Shown here one piece after another: positions 36,517 to 46,044 of a stretch of 64,000 bases of DNA (position 1 is its first letter; every line of letters starts with the position of its first letter). The stretch is from Apostichopus japonicus (taxonomy: Eukaryota; Echinodermata; Holothuroidea; Aspidochirotida; Stichopodidae): NCBI RefSeq assembly GCF_037975245.1, contig NC_092570.1, forward strand, positions 7,937,001-8,001,000, read 5' to 3'. The notes beneath the pieces are model-generated. The model did no database searches and had not been told where the DNA came from. It saw nothing but the letters and a program-made list of their open reading frames with translations. The translations under genes were made by a program, and so were the position numbers.

Positions 36517-37237
36517 GTTAGTTATATGAGACATTCCATGTCTTATATCCCAGTACTCAACTCAGGTGGGAGGGGGGTGATAGTCGTGGGAGGTAGAGGG
36601 TGGCAAGAAACTAATGCCTTGACTTCCCTATCCCCTGATGTTATCCAGTACACAGAAGATCCCTCCACCCCCATTCGTTACTCCCATCTCTTCTTACTCC
36701 TGCTACAATAGTTTCAAATCATTGTCATGTACCGTGGACACATATCTCATTTTTTGTTTTGATTGGATATGTGACCTTTGGTGACGGAAACCACATCACT
36801 TGAGTTACTCTTGCTTGTTTCGAAAGGCATTGGTGAATCGGATCAAAAGTATCACAAAAATTGGATATCTTAGTTAGAACTGATTAATTAATGCTTGTGT
36901 TGTTCAGTTAAATAGAAACCAGATGCTGAAAACTCAGACACGTGAGGCCAGCTCATAGTGATGATACAAAATGTTGAAATTCTTTGTGGGATTGTCGATT
37001 CATCTCCGTTGAACGGCAACGGTAGTTTTTGTACCAGATAATAAATGGTTGCTGTGGTAACAGTGAAGTTAGAATTGCACGTTATCGATAATCTACATAG
37101 AGTTACAGTACATATTAACCTGGAATATCAAAACTGGAGTTGACTTTTGACTTTTTTACAATTTTTAAGAAAAGAAAATAAGAAAGCATTTCTAAAGACA
37201 TTTGTGTCTTTTTTCTTTGATTCAATTTTCCATCTAG

Positions 37238-37453
37238 CACTCGAGCTTTCCATCATTAGTGAAAGATCTAACCAAGAAGATTAGGTCAGTGCTAATGGCT
37301 ACAGCACAGATGAAGGAACACGAAAATAACCCCGAGGTGTTGATGGACCTTCAGTATAGTTTAGCTAAATCCTACTCAACCACTCCAGAACTCAGGAGAA
37401 CATGGCTGGAGAGCATGGCTAATATACATATCAACCAAGGAAACTATTCAGAG
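37238..37453 (+). CDS. DOCK9: DOCK exon 25: start of DHR-2, lobe A
   Basis: Acceptor ttttccatctag, donor gtaaga, 72 codons. It contains [40 protein letters not shown] and [10 protein letters not shown], almost identical to vertebrate DOCK9/10. DHR-2 lobe A, the dimerisation lobe of the GEF domain, begins here. The last 15 nt plus the donor were copied many times into the following intron (37454-37980). Confidence 0.97.
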
Positions 37454-37980
37454 GTAAGATTTAAGGTAACTCGGTCACAGGAAACTATTCAGAGGTATGA
37501 TTTAGGGTAACATCAGTCACAGGAAACTATTCAGAGGAAAGATTTAGAGTAACATTGCTACAGAAAACTATTCAGAGGTAAAGGTTAAAGGTATCATTGG
37601 TACAGGAAATATTCAGAGGTAAGAGTTTAGGTAACTCGGTCACAGGAAACTATGCAGAGGTAAGATTTAGGGTAACTCGGTCAAGGGAAACTATTGAGAG
37701 GTAAGATTTAGGGTAAAATTGCTACAGGAAACTATTTATAGGTAAGATTTAAGGTAACACCGGTACAGGAAAAATTTCAGAGGTATGGTTTAAGGTCACG
37801 AGGAAACTATTCAGAGGTAAAGATTAAAGGTAACAGCCATGCAGGAAACTATTTAGAGGTATGATTTAAGATAACTTGGTCACAGGAAACTATTGAGAGG
37901 TATCATTTAAAGTAACAAGGAAACTATGCAGAAGTAAAGGTAACATTGGTACAGGAAACTATTCAGAGGTAAGATTTTTA
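37438..37980. repeat. minisatellite of about 40 bp that copies the exon 25 / intron donor junction
   Basis: About 14 degenerate units of ggaaactattcagaggtaag followed by atttaaggtaacnnnggtcac. The first unit starts inside exon 25, and its ...TTCAGAG|GTAAGA is the authentic splice junction. Later units retain GAGGTAAG or GAGGTATG, so the intron carries an array of decoy donors. Use of the first decoy (GT at 37495) would add 41 nt and shift the frame. Confidence 0.9.
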
Positions 37981-38119
37981 GAGAACTTTTACCGAGTTAC
38001 CCTTTCAGAGGTAAGGTCAACACAGGACAATGTACCTTGGAAATGTAGGAAGCACAGAAAATCAAAAGCACAGCTTTATGAGACCTGATTTAACAGTGTA
38101 TGAGACTCTTGACATACTT

Positions 38120-38640
38120 ACAGTACCTCAATGAAGACCCATTACCTTACACTCACACTGACGGAAGTGATTTCATGTCTGCTGTAAACAGGGTTTCATA
38201 TTGTATGTCATGTACTGTATTTCTTACCTCAATGGAGACACCTTACCTTACACTCGACACTGACAGAAGTGATTTCACATGTTTGCTGTAAACAGGGTTT
38301 CATATTGTATGTTATGTACTGTATTTCTTACCTCAATGGAGACCCATTACCTTACACTCAACACTGACGGAAGTGATTTCACATGTCTGCTGTAAACAGG
38401 GTATCATATTGTATGTTATGTACTGTATTACTTACCTTAATGGAGACCTTACACTCAACACTGACTAAAGTGATTTCACATGTCTGCTGTAAACAGGGTA
38501 TCATATTGTATGTTATGTACTGTATTTCTTACCTTAATGGAGACCCATTACCTTACACTCAACACTGACGGAAGTGATTTCACATGTCTGCTGTAAACAG
38601 GGTATCATATTGTATGTTATGTACTGTATTTCTTACAAGT
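38120..38640. repeat. tandem repeat of about 103 bp, 5 units
   Basis: The word ctgctgtaaacagggt recurs at intervals of about 97-107 bp, with ctgtatttcttacctnaatg and accttacactcaacactgac between. The array stops just upstream of the acceptor of exon 26 and does not include it. Frames through the array are repeat artefacts. Confidence 0.9.
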
Positions 38641-38661
38641 GTATCTTTTTTGTTTCTGCAG

Positions 38662-38829
38662 GCTGCCCATTGTCACATACACAGTGCTGCCCTCATAGCC
38701 GAATACCTCAAACGAATTAATGTTTTCCCAGAGGGAGTGAAAGCCTTCAAGGACATATCTTCAAACGTAGAAACGGAAGAAAAATACACCAAATCTGACG
38801 AGGGCTTGGAAGAAATGCAATATCAGGAG
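38662..38829 (+). CDS. DOCK9: DOCK exon 26: DHR-2 lobe A
   Basis: Acceptor ttgtttctgcag, donor gtaaga, 56 codons. AAHCHIHSAALIAEYLKRIN matches the family's AAMCYVHVTALVAEYLTRKG. VKAFKDISSNVETEEKYTKS replaces the family's AFRVITPNIDEEASMMED. Confidence 0.96.
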
Positions 38830-39342
38830 GTAAGAAGGAGGGTGGAACAGGGTGGAGTAAAGCGTAGGGGAGGGGAAGGGGGTGAACACTGTCCCCGTGG
38901 GAGGCAAGCGGTTCTGCAGTGAGATTCTGAGAGGTTAGAATATAGAGGTTATGTTATGTATAATTGGGAAAAAAGACAGATTAAAAGAACCAAATCACAT
39001 AAAGACTGGTGCAAATGTAATGCCTAGAAAGAAGAGGGGTTAGGGGGTAGGTGGTCATTGCTGTATGTCTGGAAAGGGGGGAGGGGGGGAATGTCCATAG
39101 GAGGATTAAAGGCGTGGGTATGATGGAAAAATACTCCAAGTGACAGGAAAGGTCCGTCCCAGTGATTGGAAAAGAGATGTTTTTGATCCTTGATTTATTC
39201 CCATAATAGATTTTCTTTCGTATTCTACAGGAGTTTTATAACACCATTAGGTTCAAGCATGAATATTTCCATGATGGATATCTGGGATGATTTAAAAGTT
39301 TGTTTATATTTAAAATAAAATATTATACGTATTTATTTTCAG

Positions 39343-39465
39343 CATGATCTTTTGGACCAGCTAGAGAAAGGAGCTGAGTTACTCCTGAAGGCAGAGAGGC
39401 ATGAGACTATGGATGATGTTTATAAACTCATTACTCAATTTTACAAGAAAAACAGGGATTTCCAG
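39343..39465 (+). CDS. DOCK9: DOCK exon 27: DHR-2 lobe A
   Basis: Acceptor tttattttcag, donor gtaagt, 41 codons. LLDQLEKGAELLLKAERHET and YKLITQFYKKNRDFQ match the family's [39 protein letters not shown]. Confidence 0.96.
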
Positions 39466-39559
39466 GTAAGTAAAAAATTACATATTTATTACTTGATCCT
39501 TGAAAGTAGACGCAAACCCTGCTGCCTTGATATTCATTCTATGCGGTAGAGAAAAACTG

Positions 39560-39880
39560 TCATAAACAACTCCTCCCCCCTCCACATCTCTCCTCATCTT
39601 AGTCAGGAGACACAAACCCAACAACCATTGTTAGTCTAATTGATAAAGATAACTGTCATGACCAACTCCTCCGCCTCTGCACCCCCAGCATCCCAAACAC
39701 CCCTCCCCCAACACCCCCCTCCACATGTCACCTCATCCCAGCCAGGAGACATAAATCCAACAACCATTATTAGTCTATGTGATAAAGATAACTGTCATGA
39801 ACAACTCCTCATGCTCTCCCCCCAACACTCCCCCCCCCCACATCTCACCTCATCCCAGCCAGGAGACACAAACCTCACAA
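39560..39880. repeat. C-rich tandem repeat of about 120 bp, 3 units
   Basis: Units contain ccaggagacanaaanccaac, agtctatgtgataaagataa and ctgtcatgaacaactcctc, with CCCCC-rich joints. The third unit passes into a diverged dispersed repeat at 39880-40290, so the tandem units appear to be an amplified end of that repeat. Confidence 0.8.
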
Positions 39881-40290
39881 CCGTTATTAGTGTATGTGAC
39901 AGAGATAACTGTCGTGAACAACTGTCCCAAATTTTGAGAGATATCACGATAGATTTAATGTTACTTCACACAAAAGGTTGAAGATTTGATCAAGTCTTGA
40001 CATGACATCATCTATGACATCATCAAGCCACATGTGCTCCAATTTTTCCCCTTTTTGTGTCTTTATTTACAATGTTTTGTTTCCTGATGGAAAATGGGAA
40101 TTGTGAATACTGAATCTAGATTACTGAAGCTCTTGACATGACCTGATGATGACACTGGGTTCAGTGTCGACACTGAATAACATTTCTACCTTGAAAGTAT
40201 CGAAAGCAAAAAAAATATAGAAATTCAATGTTTTTTCAGATCCTAGTTGCAGTATGACATCACAGATTTGCGAAAAGTGACTAACTCCCG
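39880..40290. repeat. dispersed repeat, copy 1 (partner at 49440-49810)
   Basis: Shares ordered blocks with 49440-49810: gagatatcac, catgacatcatc/tatgacatcatcgagcca, actgaagctctt, ggtttcagtgtc and taccttgaaa. The copies are diverged by many substitutions and indels. No coding potential is seen, so a non-autonomous element is likely but the family is unknown. The remainder of the intron (40291-41254) shows nothing further. Confidence 0.7.
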
Positions 40291-41254
40291 GACACCACCT
40301 TTAAACTATTTAGATCTCCTAAATGGAACAAGATTTCCCTCAGCTGTTTGAGAGATTGGTGGTTCACAGAGGTCCCTGTCATAGATATCGGTTGGGTCCG
40401 TGTCCCCAATAGAGCCTCCCGCAAATAATCACCCCTATCGAAAGTTGGTCACCCATTACAGCATTAAAAGGAAGTCAAAATGTTATATTATTTGACTGAT
40501 CGTTAATGGTATACTCTTTGTTTAAAACTATCAAGCAATGTTAGGGAAATATTTCATCCTATTTTTTTTAGCTGACTGGTTTGACTCATTCTGGCTGAAT
40601 CTGATCAAATTGTAGAAAGAGACAATTTAATCACAAAGTAAAAAATCTGAGAAATGGTCGTCGCAATTTTTCCCCTACAAAGAAAAAGGAATAGTTTGTA
40701 CACTCAGCATCGAGAAGTCACTGTTTGCCATCCTACCATCTGTGACAAAATGAAACGAGTGGAATTGTTAATTGTTCCAAGCTGATTGTTTTATTTAATT
40801 GCTAAATCTCCACAGGCTTTGTGAAGTGATGTACTCAAAAGTGATCTTTAAAGGCATTGAAGACTCGCCCCAAACCGTGTGCGGCAATCTGAAAAAGTTA
40901 ACTTTCCATTGCTTGCAAGTGACGTTTTGTTCGTGTCGCTACAAAATGCAGACAGTACAGTAATGAAACGTGATACCTTGTTATCTTTAGCTGGACCTGA
41001 GATGTCCATTGCTGTATTGTTTGTACACTGTGCTGGGGGTATTGACCGCAGCTGTATGTACTGACTGTACACTAGTGTCTAATTACCGATCGTAGCAAGC
41101 TGTGTGTGTGTATTTTCTGCGATCGATGGTGGTGTCTAACACTTCTGTTAAACCTCATTCGAAACTAGGTCAGATTACCGGCATTAGACGATTTCTTTTT
41201 GCTTGAGTCTTCACACCCTTTAAAACGGTCAATCATACTTCTTTTAATCGACAG

Positions 41255-41368
41255 AAACTAGCTTTTGCATATCATACCTTGAGCAAGTCATACGAGACAG
41301 TCTATAAGGTTCAAGGAACGGGGAAGCGACTACTGGGATCTTACTTCAGAGTGGCATTCTTTGGACAG
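41255..41368 (+). CDS. DOCK9: DOCK exon 28: DHR-2, lobe A to B junction
   Basis: Acceptor ttttaatcgacag, donor gtgagt, 38 codons. KLAFAYHTLSKSYETVYKVQ then GKRLLGSYFRVAFFGQ matches the family's LAHLYDTLHRAYSKVTEV...GRRLLGTYFRVAFFGQ. Confidence 0.97.
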
Positions 41369-41797
41369 GTGAGTTTTGGAAGATTCGTTACAGAATTATA
41401 AAAAATTAAGATGAGAGTCGTGTATTTAATGCATGAAAAACTTAATGTTTTATTTGTCAATGCTAAATATAAAATTCATTTTCTTTAACAATTTTATGCA
41501 ATTTTTGAAATTCCCCCCCCCCCAATGCAAAATACTTGGACAAAAAGGTTTTTTTTTTCTTGACTGTCAATTGATGGATGAATTGATTGATTTATTGGTT
41601 TTATCGGTTAATTAAGATGCAGCTATATTGGATACTGGGCAGAACATTGCTATCGATTGATAGTAATTATCAGCCAATCACGCTGGGCTGGGCCAAAATG
41701 AAAAATCGATTGATGATTGGCTGTATGTGGTTTTATAGTTACAGTAGCATTCAAGTCGGTCTCATTATTCTCATACTCTTCTCATTTGCATAAACAG

Positions 41798-41941
41798 CAC
41801 TTTGATGATGATGACGGGAAGGAGTACATCTATAAAGAACATAAGATTACCAACTTGACCCAGATCTGTCAGAGGTTAGAGTCCATGTACCAGGAGAAGT
41901 TTGGCAAAGAACATGTCAACCTGATCAGAGACTCGGTAGAG
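41798..41941 (+). CDS. DOCK9: DOCK exon 29: DHR-2 lobe B
   Basis: Acceptor ttgcataaacag, donor gtgaga, 48 codons. [20 protein letters not shown] and RLESMYQEKFGKEHV match the family's [35 protein letters not shown]. Its 3' end and donor are duplicated in the following intron. Confidence 0.97.
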
Positions 41942-42510
41942 GTGAGAAATAAAGAGCAGTAGGGGGTAGAGTGGGGGATGGGGGATAGTTAGGGTCACTT
42001 TAGGTTACTGGATTTATGACTTAAATAGCAGAAATTAACATGATGAGTACACAACATGATAGTCTGATCAGGGATTCAGAAGAGGTGAGAAATAAAGAGC
42101 AGTAGGGGGAAATAGGGGGCGGTACGGGGTTAGTTAGGGTTACTTTAGGTTACTGGATTTATGACTTAAATAGCAGAAATTAACATGATTAGTACACAAC
42201 GTGTCAACCTGATCAGAGACTCGGTAGAGGTGAGAAATAAAGAGCAGTGGGGGGCAGTAAGGGGGGTAGTTAGGGTTACTTTAGGTTATTGGATTTATGA
42301 CTTAAATAGCAGAAATTAACATTATGAGTACACAACATGTCAACCTGATCAGGGATTCAGAAGAGGTGAGATATAAAGAGCAGTAGGGGGTAGTTAAGGT
42401 TACTTTAGGTTACTAGATTTTATCATTAAATAGGCAGGAATTTAAATGGTAGGTATACAACATGTTAGTTTTTCATCAGGGACTCAGAAGAGGTGAGAAA
42501 TAAAGACAGA
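41905..42510. repeat. tandem repeat of about 138 bp that copies the exon 29 / intron donor junction
   Basis: Five units; each begins with a copy of the exon end (acctgatcagagactcggta, or the variant gatcagggattcagaagag), followed by ggtgagaaataaagagcag, a G-rich spacer and gttactttaggttactgga. The third unit is identical to the true junction over more than 30 bp. Reading through the real donor gives VRNKEQ and then a stop, so use of any distal decoy donor would truncate DHR-2. Confidence 0.92.
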
Positions 42511-42573
42511 CGGGGTGTCAGGTTACCATGGAGATATCGCTGGCAAAACAAATATTTGTATTTCATATTTCAG

Positions 42574-42784
42574 GTCAAGAGAGAAGAACTGGACCCAAAG
42601 CTTGCCCACATCCAAGTCACCTATGTGAAGCCGTACTTCGACGATCAAGAACTGACAGACAGAGTAACAGACTACGAGAGGTCCACAAACATCAGACGCT
42701 TTGTATTTGAGACTCCTTATACCCAGGGAGGCAAGGCCAGGGGGGCCGTGGAAGAACAGTGCAAGAGGAAAACCATCCTCACCA
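42574..42784 (+). CDS. DOCK9: DOCK exon 30: DHR-2 lobe B
   Basis: Acceptor ttcatatttcag, donor gtaagt, ending in phase 1. It contains [40 protein letters not shown] and [11 protein letters not shown]. These match DOCK9/10 lobe B, which contacts the bound GTPase. The following intron (42785-43480) has no recognised feature. Confidence 0.97.
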
Positions 42785-43480
42785 GTAAGTCGTTAGGGAG
42801 AAAACTAGTTGTATGGTAATCTTATCGTTGATTTAGAAGAGGACAGAAGAGAATATAATCAAATTATATGGTTCTTGGAATGTTATCACAATTCAATGCG
42901 TATGTCACACGGCAGCATTGATCATTCGCTTTATAGCTAGCTAAGCAAGTGTTGCATCTTTGCCGAAAAGAAGGGAATCTACCATGGTTACGGGCGTGAG
43001 CGATGTGTGTGTTTTTTGTGTGACCCGTTACTTGAAAACACAATAATTCAAATGTATCTGACAGTGGTTAAAAACTTTGTAGTTACTATTCAGATCCACC
43101 ACCTCAGTGAGTTAAAGGAACCCTGTTGTGATTGTGTAGGACAAAGGTCGTCAAAGGTCAACAGAAGTGCAAATTTGAAAGGTTTTAAAGAATGTAACAT
43201 CAATAGTGAAGCTTAGGTGAACTTCTTATGTGATAAACGTAGTGATCATATCATACTACATTTATGAGCATAAGTACATGGTTATAACAAAGTCTAATTT
43301 TACATATCAATTTTTTTTTTTCTCGTAGCCATGGCAACTCTGTTCCTCTCGCCTAATCTATCCCTTCTTTGTCCGATACATTCTCAGATCTATAACTTTC
43401 TTGAAGGTTTGAATATCTGTCACTGATGCACACCCTTCCTTATAAGTAATACATCTTTCTTATGGTTCCTCTTATTCTAG

Positions 43481-43671
43481 CTTCTCACACCTTCCCTTAC
43501 ATTAAGAAGAGGGTTATCGTAATGTACCACCATACCATCGAGCTGAACCCCATCCAAGTAGCCGTGGAGGAACTCAACCAGAAAGTAATGGACATGGAAC
43601 AGGTCCTGAATGCCGATGCTAAGGATATGAAAAAACTTCAGCTGCTATTACAGGGCAGTGTTAGCGTGCAG
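43481..43671 (+). CDS. DOCK9: DOCK exon 31: DHR-2 lobe B to C
   Basis: Acceptor ctcttattctag, donor gtaagg, ending in phase 0. It reads SHTFPYIKKRVIVMYHHTIE, then LNPIQVAVEELNQKVMDMEQ and LQLLLQGSVSVQ. The last string leads into the nucleotide-sensor loop of lobe C, which in DOCK9 expels nucleotide and Mg through a valine. The loop is split over this intron. Confidence 0.97.
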
Positions 43672-43934
43672 GTAAGGCTTTAGGGGTATAAAAAAGAAGA
43701 AGTTTGAAACCATGGGGGTGGAGAATGCGTCAGGATTGAACTGGATTGGTAGACTGCGGGGGGGGGGGGATTAGAGGAGGGAGGAGGCAGGGGGAAAGGC
43801 AAGGTTTGAAAAAATTCAAATCTAATTAATTTGAATAAGAGGAGATAGAATGACTGTTTATCGATGCATCAGTCATGTAACCGGTAGCGATGGCATCCAT
43901 TGATTATTTTATTGTTTAACCGTGTTATTATTAT

Positions 43935-44257
43935 TCGTTTTTTTTTTTCATCTTGTTATTACACTAAATTGAATCTACCCTTCCCCTAAAGGGGACACAT
44001 TTTTTGCCATTCTTCCGTTATCTGATGTGTAAGATGTAACACACCAGTCTTGTCACAATTCCATTCAAAGGTCAATGCCCTTCCCCTATTAGGGGGCACC
44101 ATGTTATTATTATTCGTTCTTTTTCATCTTGTTATTACACTAAAGTGAATCTACCCTTCCCCTTAGGGGACAAATTTTTTTCCGTTCTTCTGTTCTCTGA
44201 TGTGTAAGATTTGTAACACACACCAGTCTCGTCACAATTCCGTTTTCCATTCAAAGG
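43935..44257. repeat. direct duplication of about 160 bp copying the exon 32 acceptor
   Basis: Two copies start at about 43925 and 44102 (ttattattattcgttnttttt, gttattacactaaantgaat, ctacccttcccc). Both end in ccattcaaaggtcaatg, which at 44249-44265 is the true acceptor plus the first codons of exon 32. The upstream copy therefore holds a decoy acceptor with AG near 44072. Confidence 0.88.
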
Positions 44258-44372
44258 TCAATGCTGGTCCTCAGGCCTATGCAGCAGCCTTCTTCGAAGG
44301 AAACAGCAAGGAAACTGAGAAGAGAGGGAAATGGAAAGAAAAAGACGTGAACGAACTCAAACAAATATTCAG
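44257..44372 (+). CDS. DOCK9: DOCK exon 32: DHR-2 lobe C, nucleotide-sensor loop
   Basis: Acceptor ttccattcaaag (a poor polypyrimidine match, AAG end), donor gtattt, ending in phase 2. VNAGPQAYAAAFFEGNSKET matches the family's VNAGPLAYARAFL. With the previous exon it rebuilds GSVSVQVNAGP, the conserved loop holding the catalytic valine sensor. It is followed by KDVNELKQIFR (family VKLLKEVFR). Confidence 0.96.
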
Positions 44373-44552
44373 GTATTTAAAATGAGAATATGGAATCATT
44401 TTGTGACCGATCACTATCACTATTTCAAGAGACGATATAGAGAATACTTACAGCATCCTTAATTTTTTCCTTTTTGTGTGATAATTCTCAGTCTGCTCAC
44501 CACAAATCTAGCTTTCAGTCTTATATAACTTTAACCATAATAAAATAAATCT

Positions 44553-44890
44553 GTTGGCAAACTGCTTATCCACTAGAGAGCCTGTGTAAGAGAATGGGTC
44601 CTGACGTTTCGATCCTAGCAGGATCTTCTTTATTCCCTACCCCCTTCCCTTAATCCTCTCTTTTGTCCCTCCACTGTTTATTTCCTACCTCTCCGCTTCC
44701 CCTGTTGGTTTCTTTCTTTCTTCTCTCCAACCCTTGTCTACTAATCCCCTTACATCTATCTCTTTGTGTTCACCATGCTCATTAACCTGTTTGTATCCTG
44801 TGGGTGTGTTTGTCCCTTCTGTTACTTGTCATTTAGCCTTTGAAGAAGATCCTGCTAGGATCGAAACGTCAGGCCAACTTACTTTTACAC
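44553..44890. mobile_element. repeat pair in inverted orientation with hammerhead-like ends
   Basis: 44553-44632 is a minus-strand copy, and 44836-44885 a plus-strand copy, of the same repeat seen at 2469-2570 (gatcctgctaggatcgaaac, gtcaggcc; flank ctctagtggataagcagttt). The two face each other around a pyrimidine-rich centre. The layout resembles the end structures of Penelope-like elements, but no reverse transcriptase remains, so the assignment is inference. Confidence 0.55.
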
Positions 44891-45227
44891 AATTTTAACC
44901 ATAGGCATAGAATGTCAGACACAGGCTAGGCTAGACAGTTAAACCACAAGCTTAATGCATGTTTTTAAGCATTCGTATGTAATTCAGTCGAAACAAGAAG
45001 AAATCACAGCATATTTTCTCTGCTTACATTGATAAGACTTAATCAGTCACCGGTCTTGTCTTTCATCAATGTCACAGTTCTAGTTTGGATATGATTGGAA
45101 CTATGGAGGACTATCAGAATATCGCAGGACATTTTTTTATTTTTTTATTTTAAGCAGTCGTCCTTTACACAACTTTTTTTTCAGTTTAGCTGAACACTTT
45201 TTCGGTTCTCTTGTATTCTGTCTTCAG

Positions 45228-45366
45228 GGATTTTGTTCGAATTTGTGGGCTCGCTCTCGAGGTAAACGCAACCCTGATAAAAGAAGACCAGGTGCAATAT
45301 CATGAAGACATGGAGAAGAATTATCGGCAGATGGTGATCAATATAGGAGCGTTAATGGGAGAAAAG
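45228..45366 (+). CDS. DOCK9: DOCK exon 33: DHR-2 lobe C end
   Basis: Acceptor tattctgtcttcag, donor gtagga, ending in phase 0. DFVRICGLALEVNATLIKED then QVQYHEDMEKNYRQMV matches the family's [34 protein letters not shown]. This closes the catalytic domain. The following intron (45367-45963) is G-rich in places (about 45730-45830) with nothing named. Confidence 0.97.
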
Positions 45367-45963
45367 GTAGGAAGATCAGTCAAAAGTAACGAAAATAAGG
45401 GCGAGGATTAGGAGGACTTTGTAAGGAAGGGAAGAGATTAGTTGGTGAGAACTATTTGTGGTCACCTCCGATTACATGTTTTGATGAATCGTAGGTCCAG
45501 CGGTGAAGAGGAGAAATAGGACTTTCATGGACAAGAGGCATTCATAGCCTAGGGAGGGAGAATCATTGTATCAGAGATGAGGTAATCACTATGGGGACTG
45601 AACGAATGTTCCAAGATTTGAAGGGGTTAGTTCGTAGAAACCCTAAATCTGGATTCACATTCAGAATACGTCTCATATGCCGAATATAAAATGGGGTACA
45701 TTAGTATAATAAAATGCCTGTTGTTTTGAGGGGCCGGTGGGGGGGGGGTGAAGGTGGGAAGGGGGTTGACTTATGAACATGGAGTGTGAGGGTTAGGGAG
45801 ATTGGAGTGGGAAAAAAATTGTGACAATCGAGAGATGTCATATCAAAAGGGAGGTGTGAGGTCGGTCGTGATTCAACTTATTCTATGGAGTATCGGAAAT
45901 ATATACCTCGGGTAGTGTCGAGAAGATGAAGACCATTTCATGCTCATTTTATTTGCTCCACAG

Positions 45964-46044
45964 CTCATAGATGAAGATCTGGAATCGCCCAGTAAGAGCA
46001 GAGATTCATCGACCATATTTAATGCCATCAGTGCAACGTCCTGA
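45964..46044 (+). CDS. DOCK9: DOCK exon 34: C-terminal tail and stop
   Basis: Acceptor atttgctccacag; stop TGA at 46042-46044. It reads LIDEDLESPSKSRDSSTIFN then AISATS. The string IFNAIS plus Thr/Ser is like the DOCK9 C-terminus as I remember it, which supports this as the normal end. An internal donor-like site CCCA|GTAAGA lies at 45991/45992. Confidence 0.93.
   Translation, partial: LIDEDLESPSKSRDSSTIFNAISATS
45991..45992 (+). promoter_or_regulatory. possible alternative 5' splice site in last coding exon
   Basis: CCCA|GTAAGA inside the tail codons for Pro-Ser-Lys. Splicing here leaves phase 1, which is exactly the phase needed by the candidate exon at 50731. Used this way, the gene would lose SKSRDSSTIFNAISATS and gain a different tail. 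Confidence 0.4.

Noticed and set aside
38120-38640. The 103-bp array as another splice-junction duplication
   Set aside because: It contains aaacagg words, but the true acceptor of exon 26 (tttctgcag|gctgcc) is not part of the unit.
39232-39290. Acceptor-like attctacag followed by EFYNTIRFKHEYFHDGYLG
   Set aside because: It reads into a stop, has no donor, and exon 26 joins exon 27 directly with correct phase and family alignment.
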